This document shows positions 1 to 7,174 of a stretch of 12,876 nt of DNA, piece by piece. Numbering within the stretch: the stretch's first letter is position 1; every line of letters starts with the position of its first letter. Origin of the DNA: Butyricicoccus pullicaecorum (GTDB lineage Bacteria > Bacillota > Clostridia > Oscillospirales > Butyricicoccaceae); NCBI GenBank assembly GCA_018366035.1, contig JAGZIW010000023.1, forward strand, positions 1 to 12,876, given 5' to 3'. A program made the translations under genes and the position numbers. The notes beneath the pieces are model-generated. The model worked only from the letters and a program-made list of their open reading frames with translations. It ran no database searches and was not told the DNA's origin.

Positions 1-49
1 ATCAGTTAGACCTTTTACTTATGAATAAAAAGATGAGGATTTTTAGGCT

Positions 50-105
50 ACTCGCAAGCCACCCGATTTTTCTTTTCAAACTCAATAAATCGGGATTTGG
101 CGAGT
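50..105. repeat. Nested inverted repeat downstream of guaA
   Basis: An outer pair ACTCGC (50-55) / GCGAGT (100-105) encloses a perfect 8-bp pair CCCGATTT (62-69) / AAATCGGG (87-94). The two pairs are nested, so the segment can fold into one interrupted hairpin. It is not followed by a T-run on the minus strand and is not a convincing guaA terminator. Its position beyond the 3' end of guaA, a known integration hot spot, makes a recombination site possible, but that is inference. Confidence 0.5.
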
Positions 106-126
106 GCTATCAATCTGCTATCAAAT
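106..126. repeat. Tandem 8-bp direct repeats (GCTATCAA)
   Basis: GCTATCAA occurs at 106-113 and again at 117-124, one helical turn (11 bp) apart. On the minus strand the repeat reads TTGATAGC. Closely spaced short direct repeats next to an inverted repeat are typical of tyrosine-recombinase arm sites, but no recombinase gene is in the window. The remaining sequence from 127 to 192 shows no gene; a weak GGGG/CCCC hairpin lies around 127-156. Confidence 0.35.
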
Positions 127-192
127 GGGGAATTTGGAAATCAAAACCCCAGTGTTTATGCGCCTTTTTGGGCCCTCATATCCACTTTTTAC

Positions 193-1734
193 TTATTCCC
201 ACTCGATTGTAGCAGGTGGCTTCGAGGTAATATCATACACAATTCGATTAATATGCTTGACCTCATTTACAATGCGCACAGAGATGCGGTCGAGCACTTC
301 ATACGGGATACGCGCCCAGTCGGCAGTCATAAAGTCCGATGTTGTCACGCCGCGCAGCGCAAGTGTATAGTCGTAGGTACGACCATCACCCATAACACCA
401 ACCGATCGCATACCGGTCAGAACGGCGAAGTACTGATTGATCTCACGATCCAATCCTGCCTTTGCGATTTCCTCACGGAAAATCCAATCTGCCTCTTGCA
501 GGATAGCAACCTTATCCGGTGTCACCTCACCCAGCACACGGATACCCAGTCCCGGGCCGGGGAATGGCTGACGCCATACCAGATAGTCCGGCAGACCAAG
601 CTCAAGGCCCATCGCGCGTACCTCATCTTTGAATAACAGACGCAGCGGCTCAATCAGCTCCTTAAAGTCAACAACACTGGGCAGTCCGCCTACATTGTGA
701 TGGCTCTTAATCACCGCACTGTCTCCCAGACCAGACTCAATGACATCTGGATAGATCGTACCCTGTACAAGGAAATCCACAGCGCCGATTTTCCGTGCTT
801 CGTCCTCAAATACGCGGATAAATTCTTCACCAATCGCCTTACGCTTTGCTTCTGGATCGGTGAGCCCTGCCAGCTTGCCAAAAAAACGTTCCTGTGCATT
901 GGCACGAACAAAATGAGAGTCAAATCGGGTTGCGAATGCTTCCTCAACCTCATCTCCCTCATTTTTACGCATGAGACCGGTATCTACAAAGACACAGGTC
1001 AGCTGCTTGCCGACCGCCTTGGATACAAGTGCTGCAACGACAGAAGAATCTACGCCGCCCGACAGTGCACACAGCACCTTGCCAGTACCCACTTTCTCGC
1101 GAATTGCTGCAATCTGCTGTTCAATATAACGGGTCATTGTCCAGTCGCCTGTGCAGCCGCAAACATCATACAGGAAATGCTTGAGCATATCTGTACCATG
1201 CGGAGTATGATTTACCTCTGGGTGAAACTGTACGCCATAGAATCTCTTATCAGCACATTCCATTGCAGCTGTTGGGCAGGTATCCGTGGTACCTGTCACA
1301 CGGAAGCCCTCCGGAACCTCGGAAATAAAGTCTGTATGGCTCATCCAGCACACTTCCTGTGGCTCCAAGTCAGAGAACAGCTTACTGCTCTTGTCGAGCT
1401 GTACCTGTGTCTTGCCATATTCGCTCTTTTCGGCTGCATTAGATACTGTACCGCCTAACAGGTATGCCATCAGCTGACAGCCATAGCAAATGCCCAAAAC
1501 TGGGATTCCAAGGTCAAAGATTGCCTTATCGCAGCGCGGCGATGTATCCTCGTATACGCTGTTCGGACCACCGGTAAAGATGATGCCCACTGGATTCATT
1601 GCCTTGATTTCTTCCAATGGGGTTTTATAGGATTTTACTTCACAATAAACATGATGTTCACGCACACGACGTGCAATAAGCTGGTTGTACTGACCGCCAA
1701 AGTCCAGCACCAGAACGAGCTGATGATGCTCCAT
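193..1734 (-). CDS. guaA: GMP synthase (glutamine-hydrolysing)
   Basis: Makes GMP from XMP, ATP and glutamine, the last step of guanine nucleotide synthesis, in the cytosol. The 513 residues match the usual bacterial length. An N-terminal class I glutamine amidotransferase domain (about 6-190) has the nucleophile Cys83 in GICYGCQ and the partners His171 and Glu173 in FHPE. The ATP pyrophosphatase domain follows, with the P-loop SGGVDSS at 225-231. The C-terminal dimerisation domain ends in the canonical TSKPPATIEWE. The start is supported by GGAGGG about 7 nt upstream. It is monocistronic as far as can be seen and diverges from the SLH gene. GICYGCQ has Cys where Met is commoner (GICYGMQ), a minor variation. 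The 3' end of this gene is a known insertion site for genomic islands. Confidence 0.98.
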   Translation of the reverse strand: MEHHQLVLVLDFGGQYNQLIARRVREHHVYCEVKSYKTPLEEIKAMNPVGIIFTGGPNSVYEDTSPRCDKAIFDLGIPVLGICYGCQLMAYLLGGTVSNAAEKSEYGKTQVQLDKSSKLFSDLEPQEVCWMSHTDFISEVPEGFRVTGTTDTCPTAAMECADKRFYGVQFHPEVNHTPHGTDMLKHFLYDVCGCTGDWTMTRYIEQQIAAIREKVGTGKVLCALSGGVDSSVVAALVSKAVGKQLTCVFVDTGLMRKNEGDEVEEAFATRFDSHFVRANAQERFFGKLAGLTDPEAKRKAIGEEFIRVFEDEARKIGAVDFLVQGTIYPDVIESGLGDSAVIKSHHNVGGLPSVVDFKELIEPLRLLFKDEVRAMGLELGLPDYLVWRQPFPGPGLGIRVLGEVTPDKVAILQEADWIFREEIAKAGLDREINQYFAVLTGMRSVGVMGDGRTYDYTLALRGVTTSDFMTADWARIPYEVLDRISVRIVNEVKHINRIVYDITSKPPATIEWE

Positions 1735-1752
1735 GTTTCAGTTCCCTCCAAA

Positions 1753-1778
1753 TAATTTTATTTGCTTAGATAAAATTA
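1753..1778. repeat. Perfect 9-bp inverted repeat overlapping the guaA promoter
   Basis: TAATTTTAT (1753-1761) and ATAAAATTA (1770-1778) are perfect inverted repeats with an 8-nt gap. On the minus strand the upstream arm overlaps the guaA -10 box and the other arm lies just past the expected transcription start. That is where a repressor operator would sit. It could also form a 5'-end hairpin in the mRNA. Confidence 0.45.
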
Positions 1779-1803
1779 TGCCATATTTTACGCATTTGGG
1801 CAA
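1775..1803 (-). promoter_or_regulatory. guaA promoter
   Basis: Reading the minus strand, -35 TTGCCC (1798-1803) and -10 CATAAT (1775-1780) are separated by 17 nt. The predicted start near 1768 gives a 5' UTR of about 35 nt. No purine riboswitch core was recognised in this region. Confidence 0.6.
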
Positions 1804-1834
1804 GTCCTTTTGAACAAAATTGTAATTTTTTACA

Positions 1835-1885
1835 CAACCTGCACAGCTTGTTGGTATACAGCAGAAAGAACCCTCCCGCAGGTTG
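1835..1885. repeat. 8-bp inverted repeat in the guaA/SLH divergent region
   Basis: CAACCTGC (1835-1842) pairs perfectly with GCAGGTTG (1878-1885) across a 35-nt interval. It lies upstream of the guaA -35 box and upstream of the SLH gene, so it could be an operator for either gene or a stem in an unmapped RNA. No known riboswitch signature was seen inside it. Confidence 0.35.
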
Positions 1886-1936
1886 ATACGCCAAGCGTCA
1901 TCGGAAAATTTACAGCCTTTTATGCGTTGTATATTT

Positions 1937-1966
1937 TTGAAAATTCCGGCAATACTCTTTCATATA
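1937..1966 (+). promoter_or_regulatory. Possible promoter of the SLH protein gene
   Basis: TTGAAA (1937-1942), an 18-nt spacer and CATATA (1961-1966) form a weak sigma-A-like promoter about 25 nt ahead of the start codon. Other alignments in this AT-rich stretch are possible. Confidence 0.3.
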
Positions 1967-1991
1967 TTTCTTGCAAAGGACGGGTATTACA

Positions 1992-2936
1992 ATGAATACA
2001 TGGTTAAGAAAGAGTTTGCTCTGTACAGTGTGCGCGCTCACCTTTATGATGCCCTGCGCTGCATTCTGGCAGGATCGGGTACAGGCATTTTCCGAGGAAA
2101 GCCTGCTTACCTCCTCCACGGGACATGTACCCGTGGCGCAGACCGTAGAGGAACGAACAGTTGCGGGCGTTATGGTTCGCTTTCCGCTTTGCGCATCAGA
2201 TCCGGACGGTGATACCGTAACACTGAAACTCATTGACCAGCCGCGGCTTGGCACAGCCGTTCTGGACAACGGCAGCCTGATCTATACACCTGCGGCAAAT
2301 CGTACAGGTACCGATCATTTTTCCTACTGTGCAGTTGATACCTTAGGCAACGAATCCAACCCTGCCCGTATTTCTGTCAAAATCGAGCGAAACCCTTCCG
2401 CTGTCACCTATGCGGATATGACACACAATCCCAATCAGCTTGCAGCCGTTCGCCTTGCGCAGAAAGGTATCTTTCTGGGCGAAAAGATCGGCACCTCTTA
2501 TTTCCTGCACCCCAACCAGCCCATGACACGCAGTGAATTCATCGCCATGACAGCAGCCGCGGCAGATCTTGATATCACCCAAACCACCTGCACAGATTTC
2601 CAAGACGACAGCGCCCTGTCTCCTTGGGCAAAACCATATATCAGCGCAGCGGCAGGCGCCGGATTGATCCAAGGCTACCAGACTGCTTCCGGAAGCGCTG
2701 AAATCCGTGGAGAAAACCCCATTACAATCTCTGAGGCATCGGTTATCGTGTCCCATCTTTTAGACACCGCACCGGCTGACGGTACAGTGTCTTACCAAGC
2801 TGTGCCTGCATGGGCAGCAGACGCCACCCGCCAGCTTGCACAGGCGGACATTCTTCCGACTGCCTCTGACTTCAACCTGAATGCACCCGTGACCCGCGAG
2901 CTTGCCTGCACAATGCTATACAAAGTCCTCAAGTGA
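1992..2936 (+). CDS. Secreted Ig-like / S-layer homology (SLH) domain protein
   Basis: A 314-residue exported protein. Residues 1-32 form a signal peptide: a basic start (MNTWLRKS), a hydrophobic core and a likely cleavage site after Ala23-Ala24 or VQA at 30-32. Residues about 46-131 resemble a bacterial Ig/cadherin-like domain with the acidic turn DPDGD (70-74), often a calcium site. Three SLH-type repeats follow at about 139-193, 201-257 and 267-312, with typical PMTRSEF, PVTRELA and PWAKPYI segments. SLH repeats normally bind pyruvylated secondary cell-wall polymer, so the protein is probably attached to the cell surface. The ATG at 1992, with AAAGGA about 11 nt upstream, is preferred over an in-frame TTG at 1971. 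The gene stands alone on the plus strand. Its specific role is unknown. Confidence 0.9.
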   Translation: MNTWLRKSLLCTVCALTFMMPCAAFWQDRVQAFSEESLLTSSTGHVPVAQTVEERTVAGVMVRFPLCASDPDGDTVTLKLIDQPRLGTAVLDNGSLIYTPAANRTGTDHFSYCAVDTLGNESNPARISVKIERNPSAVTYADMTHNPNQLAAVRLAQKGIFLGEKIGTSYFLHPNQPMTRSEFIAMTAAAADLDITQTTCTDFQDDSALSPWAKPYISAAAGAGLIQGYQTASGSAEIRGENPITISEASVIVSHLLDTAPADGTVSYQAVPAWAADATRQLAQADILPTASDFNLNAPVTRELACTMLYKVLK

Positions 2937-2943
2937 GTACACG

Positions 2944-2983
2944 GAGCGGATCGCCCATCTCTAGGGTGATCTGCTCTTTCTCT
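2944..2983 (+). terminator. Hairpin terminator between SLH gene and rqcH (probably bidirectional)
   Basis: A 13-bp stem with two G-U pairs runs 2944-2956 / 2964-2976 with a 7-nt loop. It is followed on the plus strand by the pyrimidine tract TTTCTCTTTA. It begins 7 nt after the SLH stop codon and lies just past the rqcH stop on the other strand. The minus-strand side has no T-run, so it terminates mainly the plus transcript. Confidence 0.65.
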
Positions 2984-4753
2984 TTATCGAACACGCAAAG
3001 ACTCTATAAACGCTTCGTCCGGAGTGACAAACGCAGTCTGATAAACGTGATAGATCACAAAGCCCGGCTTTGCACCAGACGGCTTTTTCAGATTGCGCAC
3101 CTCTGTGTAATCGACCGGAACCATAGAAGAAGTCCGTGCCTTGGAATGGTATGCCGCAATCATAGCAGCCTCTGTCATTGCTTGATCGCTTGGCGTTCTG
3201 CCATCTGTTACCAGAATGACATGCGACCCATGAATTTTTTGTGTATGGAACCACCAGTCGCTCTTAAATGCCGTTTTCATACTGAGCAAATCATTTTGCA
3301 GGTTGTTCTTTCCCGCCCAAACCGAAAATCCGTCGCTTGTGCGATACTCATATGGAATAGAACGCGCTGGCTTCTGCTTTCTGCTGCGCTGCCTGTTGGA
3401 AAGGATACCAGTCTGCATCAGCTCTTCTCTCAGCTCCGCAAGGTCTGCTTCATTCTCCGCTTCATCAAGCGCCGCGAGCACGCTTTCCAGATAATCCAGT
3501 TCCTTTTCTCCCTGTCCTATTTGCTGCGTGAGCATTTGCTCTGCTGTCTTTGCTTTCTGATACAGCTTAAAAAATTTCTGCGCATTCTGCTGCGGAGTCA
3601 AGCGTACATCAAGGGAAATCTCCACTTCCGGACATTCCGGATCATAGTAATCAACAACCTTTGCCGTGCCCATTCCCTTTTCCAGCTGATAGAAGTTTGC
3701 TGAAATGAGTTCTCCGCGCCGCTTATACTTTTCACGCTCGTGCGTCTTTGCTAACTCCTGTCTCTGTGCCGCAAGCTTTCGCACCAACCGATCTCTTGCT
3801 GCGGTCACGGTACGCAGCATATCTCCGGACTTACGGTGCATACGCTCTGCCTGCCCCTTCTTCTCATAGAAGCTTGCCAGCAATCCCGAGAAATCAGAAA
3901 TCTCCTGAAGCTGCATCTGTCCGCCATATTGAGTGATTGGCATAGAGGAAAAGTCAAATGCACTTTTGTCGTCTGTTCTGGTCAGCAGATAGGGCTTGCC
4001 CTTGCCTGCCTGCACGTCCGACAAAAATGCTGTAAAGGTCTCAAACAGTCGTTTCTTGTCATCTCCAGTCAAATCATTTACCGGCTTTGCAGGCTCTCCC
4101 AGCGCGCGAAAAGCAATTTCTCGACACAAAAGTGGAGATAATCCTCGAAAGGACGATAACAGCCAGCGGTCTGTCCCCATCTCTCCAGACATCTGTGTAA
4201 AGGCAGCGCGCAGTCCTGTTTCCGACACTGTAAAGGGGTCTGCCTTGCCCGCCTGTTCGGGCGGCATATGATAAAACAGCCCGGGCAAAATCTGCCGTTT
4301 TCCAGAAATATCACCATCTACCCGACGAATGGCATCTACAATACGCCCCGCCTCATCTTTGAGGATCAGGTTTGAATACTTGCCCATCAGCTCGGCAACC
4401 ACATACCGTTTGACAGGTACGCCCATTTCATCGGTCGTGTCCAATTCCAAGACTGCCATGCGCTCGAGCGCCGGCTGGGTCAGCGAAACAATTTTTGCGC
4501 CCTGAATGTGCTTGCGCAGCAGCATACAGAACATGGGCGGTGTAGCCGGATTTTCGCGGTTTTGCTCGATCAGATGGATACGCGGTGCCGATGCAGACGC
4601 AGAGAGCAGCAGACGGCAAGCGCCCTGTCCGCCGCGAATCTGTAATACGATTTCCTCACGGTCGGGCTGATATACTTTTTCGATCCTTCCGCCTGCGATT
4701 CGTCCATTCAGCTCGGACAGAACCGCACGCAGACATATTGCATCTAATGGCAT
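2984..4753 (-). CDS. rqcH: Ribosome quality control protein RqcH (NFACT / Rqc2 homologue)
   Basis: By family, RqcH binds stalled 50S subunits carrying peptidyl-tRNA and recruits alanyl-tRNA to add C-terminal poly-alanine tails that mark the chain for degradation. The 589-residue protein has an NFACT-N domain (about 1-275), a helical/coiled-coil region rich in Lys, Glu and Gln (about 290-450), and a C-terminal NFACT-R domain (about 465-585) with the signature GKNNLQNDLL and WWFH...GSHVI. The residue pair at 97-98 is Glu-Arg, at the position of the Asp97-Arg98 pair needed for tailing in B. subtilis. This is a conservative change. The start is supported by a perfect AGGAGGT about 7 nt upstream. 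It is the last gene of the trmK - nif3-like operon. Older annotations call this family fibronectin-binding protein. Confidence 0.95.
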   Translation of the reverse strand: MPLDAICLRAVLSELNGRIAGGRIEKVYQPDREEIVLQIRGGQGACRLLLSASASAPRIHLIEQNRENPATPPMFCMLLRKHIQGAKIVSLTQPALERMAVLELDTTDEMGVPVKRYVVAELMGKYSNLILKDEAGRIVDAIRRVDGDISGKRQILPGLFYHMPPEQAGKADPFTVSETGLRAAFTQMSGEMGTDRWLLSSFRGLSPLLCREIAFRALGEPAKPVNDLTGDDKKRLFETFTAFLSDVQAGKGKPYLLTRTDDKSAFDFSSMPITQYGGQMQLQEISDFSGLLASFYEKKGQAERMHRKSGDMLRTVTAARDRLVRKLAAQRQELAKTHEREKYKRRGELISANFYQLEKGMGTAKVVDYYDPECPEVEISLDVRLTPQQNAQKFFKLYQKAKTAEQMLTQQIGQGEKELDYLESVLAALDEAENEADLAELREELMQTGILSNRQRSRKQKPARSIPYEYRTSDGFSVWAGKNNLQNDLLSMKTAFKSDWWFHTQKIHGSHVILVTDGRTPSDQAMTEAAMIAAYHSKARTSSMVPVDYTEVRNLKKPSGAKPGFVIYHVYQTAFVTPDEAFIESLRVR

Positions 4754-4774
4754 TTATAACCTCCTGTACTGATA

Positions 4775-4797
4775 CAGCAGAAAGTGTCTCTCTGCTG
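4775..4797 (-). other. Intercistronic hairpin between nif3-like gene and rqcH
   Basis: CAGCAGA / TCTGCTG form a perfect 7-bp stem with a 9-nt loop in the 47-nt gap. No T-run follows on the minus strand, so it is not a terminator. It could mark an mRNA processing or stability point ahead of the very strong rqcH ribosome binding site. Confidence 0.45.
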
Positions 4798-4800
4798 CCT

Positions 4801-5577
4801 TTATACAAATTGAATACAGTCGCAATGGACTGCTGAAACCATCGTCTCAAGTGTTGGAAAACATCTTGCCAAATGGTTTGCAAACACAGCGGAAACCGGA
4901 TTCTCCGTTGGAAAATGTCCGGCGTCCACAAGGGTCAGCCCAATCGACTGTGCGCGCTGCATCAAATCATAGGAACAGTCTCCAATCACAAAAGCGTCTG
5001 CACCCTTTGCCTTTGCGGCGTCCATCATTTTTCCGCAGGCTCCGCCGCCCACTGCCACCCGACGAATGGGTGTACCGCCATCGGTATAACGCACGCCCCC
5101 TGCATCTAGGCAGTCCTTTACATATTCCGCAAAGATTTTGGGAGACATTCTGGCAGGCAGATTTCCCACACGCCCCAGCAGCTTATTGTCCCCGCCTTCC
5201 ATATTGACCATATCAGACAGTCCGAGAGCTTTCGCCAGTGCATCGTTGACGCCTCCCTGTGCGCAGTCTGCATTTGTGTGCATACAGATAACCGCAATGT
5301 CATTGCGAATGGCAAGACGCAGCGCGCGCCCTGTGGCATCGTCCTCTGTGACCGCACGAACAGAAGTGAAAATCAACGGGTGATGCGCCACCACGACCTG
5401 CGCCTGTGTCTCTGCCGCCTCCCGAATCACTGCCTCCGTGGCGTCCAATGCGCACAGCACTTTTGTCACACGATTCTCTCGATTCCCCGTCATCAGCCCG
5501 CAGTTATCCCAGCCTTCCGCCAGCTCATACGGCGCAAACGCTTCCAAACATTCCAAAATATCTTTTACGAAGGGCAT
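4801..5577 (-). CDS. Nif3-like dinuclear metal centre protein (DUF34 / YqfO family)
   Basis: A 258-residue member of the Nif3/DUF34 family, hexameric proteins with a two-metal site. The biochemical role is unsettled; some members have been linked to GTP cyclohydrolase I inhibition or metal handling. The metal ligands are all present: His65-His66 in VVAHHPLIF, His100 and Asp103 in MHTNADCAQGGVN, and His221/Glu225 in DAGHFPTEN. The length fits the short form without the inserted PII-like domain found in some homologues (B. subtilis YqfO is about 370). The ATG at 5577 is chosen over one 15 nt upstream because GGGAGG lies exactly in that interval, about 7 nt ahead. It overlaps the end of trmK by 13 nt, which indicates translational coupling. 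trmK-nif3 adjacency is common in Bacillota. Confidence 0.93.
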   Translation of the reverse strand: MPFVKDILECLEAFAPYELAEGWDNCGLMTGNRENRVTKVLCALDATEAVIREAAETQAQVVVAHHPLIFTSVRAVTEDDATGRALRLAIRNDIAVICMHTNADCAQGGVNDALAKALGLSDMVNMEGGDNKLLGRVGNLPARMSPKIFAEYVKDCLDAGGVRYTDGGTPIRRVAVGGGACGKMMDAAKAKGADAFVIGDCSYDLMQRAQSIGLTLVDAGHFPTENPVSAVFANHLARCFPTLETMVSAVHCDCIQFV

Positions 5578-6284
5578 GTCATCGCCTCCCATGCAATTTG
5601 AATCTGTCGTACAATTTCCTCTTGTTCTCTGATTGCAGCAGCCGCGGTTTTTGCACCTGTCTGCATACCGCGCAGTGCATAGATTTCCCGCCGCAAAAGC
5701 GCCTGCAAATAGTCAGATGCGCCCTCTGCATGTAATAGTTCCTGTGAAAAATAGCAGGCAGAAAGCGGCTTTTCCTGCAACGCGCCCCCACCCTGTACAG
5801 TCAATAGAATATAAAACCGTTTGCCTTCCCGACACACAGTTTCCTCTAAAATCTGATACCCATGTGCCCAAAGCCACTGTCTGAGCTGCGGCAGCATAGT
5901 CATGGGCTGGAGCAAAAGCTTATGTGCTCCCTTTGCGGTCCATGGCGCTGCCTGTAAAATCCCTGCAATGGTCTCGCCGCCCATTCCGGCAATCGAAATG
6001 GTATCACATTCCTCTGCCCGCACAGCGTCCAGCCCCGCAGCCAACCGAAAACTGACCCGCTCAGAAAGTCCATGAAATCGGGCATTTTCTCTTGCATGCT
6101 CCAAAGGACCTTCGCGCAAATCGCAGGCGATTGCTGTTTGCAGGACACCTGTGTGCAGCAGCCATAACGGTAAATGCCCATGGTCAGTGCCGATATCAGC
6201 AAAGCCTGCCCCCTTCGGCACACGGTCTGCAATGGCTTGCAGACGGGGTGTCAGGCTTAAATTCTCTTTTGTTCGTTCTGTCAT
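5565..6284 (-). CDS. trmK: tRNA (adenine22-N1)-methyltransferase
   Basis: Methylates N1 of adenine 22 in the D-arm of tRNAs (mainly tRNA-Ser and tRNA-Tyr in B. subtilis) using S-adenosylmethionine. The 239 residues match the family. The SAM-binding motif DIGTDHGHLP is at 30-39. AGMGGET (99-105) and the catalytic-loop-like QPMT (126-129) follow. The C-terminal third is the helical, coiled-coil-like tail typical of TrmK. The start codon at 6284 has AAGGA about 4-5 nt upstream, directly after the T-run of the preceding terminator. In many Bacillota trmK follows sigA (rpoD); here the upstream neighbour is the DUF1858 gene. It heads the operon with the Nif3-like gene and rqcH. Confidence 0.95.
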   Translation of the reverse strand: MTERTKENLSLTPRLQAIADRVPKGAGFADIGTDHGHLPLWLLHTGVLQTAIACDLREGPLEHARENARFHGLSERVSFRLAAGLDAVRAEECDTISIAGMGGETIAGILQAAPWTAKGAHKLLLQPMTMLPQLRQWLWAHGYQILEETVCREGKRFYILLTVQGGGALQEKPLSACYFSQELLHAEGASDYLQALLRREIYALRGMQTGAKTAAAAIREQEEIVRQIQIAWEAMTCPS

Positions 6285-6292
6285 TGTTCCTT

Positions 6293-6323
6293 AAAAAAAC
6301 AAGACCGACAATACTGTCGGTCT
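6293..6323 (-). terminator. Intrinsic terminator after the DUF1858 gene
   Basis: A perfect 9-bp stem (6302-6310 / 6315-6323) with a 4-nt loop is followed on the minus strand by TTG and seven Ts (6293-6299). It closes the DUF1858 transcript. The trmK ribosome binding site begins immediately after the T-run, only 8 nt before the trmK start codon. Confidence 0.9.
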
Positions 6324-6416
6324 CAGCTTGTCCAGCTTTGTGATTATGAGAAAGCCGATTGGCACAGTGTGTCCGGATATTGAAATCCGCCCGACACGGT
6401 GCCCGCTTTCTGCTGC

Positions 6417-6617
6417 TTACTCTCCGAGGAATTTGTTGAGCTGTGCAACAAGCTCATCTGCATTTGTGCCATGCACCATGCAAGCTTCCTCAATGCTCTC
6501 ACCCTGAGAGGACGGACAGCCCAGACAGTGCATGCCCATATCCAAAAAGAACTTGGAAGTATTGATATCGCGAGCCAAAACCTCACCGATAGTTGTTTTC
6601 TTTGTAATTGCAGCCAT
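6417..6617 (-). CDS. DUF1858 domain protein (small CxxC redox-type protein)
   Basis: A 66-residue single-domain protein. MHCLGCP carries Cys31 and Cys34, with another Cys at 46 in SIEEACMVHG. This matches the DUF1858 family, sometimes called hybrid-cluster-protein-associated disulfide domain, common in anaerobic clostridia. A thiol/disulfide redox or metal-related role is inferred by the field rather than proven. The ATG at 6617 is used because AGGAGG lies 7 nt upstream; an in-frame start 21 nt earlier has no such site. The gene is monocistronic, with its own strong promoter and terminator. No hybrid cluster protein gene is nearby. Confidence 0.9.
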   Translation of the reverse strand: MAAITKKTTIGEVLARDINTSKFFLDMGMHCLGCPSSQGESIEEACMVHGTNADELVAQLNKFLGE

Positions 6618-6667
6618 AATAGACCTCCTGTACATCAATAAAGATATTTTTCATTATGAATGTATTT

Positions 6668-6696
6668 ATTATACCGCTTTTGTATGCAAATATCAA
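6668..6696 (-). promoter_or_regulatory. Promoter of the DUF1858 gene
   Basis: On the minus strand TTGATA (6691-6696), a 17-nt spacer and a perfect TATAAT (6668-6673) precede the gene by about 50 nt. This is a strong sigma-A-type promoter. Confidence 0.85.
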
Positions 6697-6804
6697 TAGA
6701 TTTCTTTCTATTTGTACGCGTTCCGATTCCAGCAGCCCCAAAACACGAACTTCTGAGCAAAGACGTTCCCCGCATCACAGGTCGCCCCAAAGCCGAGAGG
6801 CGCT

Positions 6805-7149
6805 TTACAAAATCAGTTCTGGAATACACATTTCATAAACCCAATACTTTGGCTGATAATTTTTACTGTCTTCAAATAGTACATATACCAATTCTTCACT
6901 ATCAGACAATATCATAGGCAATTTTGTGACCCACATGCTATCGTCTGATGTATCCTTGATTTCGCACGGCAATTTCGGATTGAATCCCCGCCCCATATTG
7001 GACCAATGTATGTCACCGCCATGCAATACAAATGTCTGTTCAATTTTTTTAAGGATAGCGCGATATGTAATTTTTGAACATTCAAAGCATTTTGAGCGTT
7101 CTAGGTGATTCTCTTTGATTACTCTCTCTATTTCATCTCGTATTGACAT
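6805..7149 (-). CDS. Hypothetical protein, 114 aa, second gene of AT-rich pair
   Basis: I do not recognise this gene with confidence. It is a soluble, mixed charged protein with no signal peptide or membrane segment, a CFEC motif at 21-24, and a C-terminal stretch LVYVLFEDSKNYQPKYWVYE. That style, with an aromatic-rich VLFED...YWVYE end, recalls small immunity-type or DUF6756-like proteins, but the assignment is weak. Relatives of that style tend to be longer, so the protein may be truncated: its stop codon lies exactly where AT-rich DNA gives way to a GC-richer stretch. GAGG is unusually close, 1 nt from the ATG. It follows the 163-aa gene by 25 nt and is probably cotranscribed with it. Base composition is clearly more AT-rich than the housekeeping genes, suggesting horizontal acquisition. 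Confidence 0.65.
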   Translation of the reverse strand: MSIRDEIERVIKENHLERSKCFECSKITYRAILKKIEQTFVLHGGDIHWSNMGRGFNPKLPCEIKDTSDDSMWVTKLPMILSDSEELVYVLFEDSKNYQPKYWVYEMCIPELIL

Positions 7150-7174
7150 ACCTCAAATACCAACTTTCGAAGGT

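Noticed and set aside
1735..1991. Purine riboswitch upstream of guaA
   Set aside because: The conserved three-way-junction core and loop sequences were not found; only promoter and simple repeats are visible.
6635..6829. 64-aa minus-strand frame across the DUF1858 promoter
   Set aside because: It reads through a strong promoter and has no binding site; at most it contains a gene remnant.
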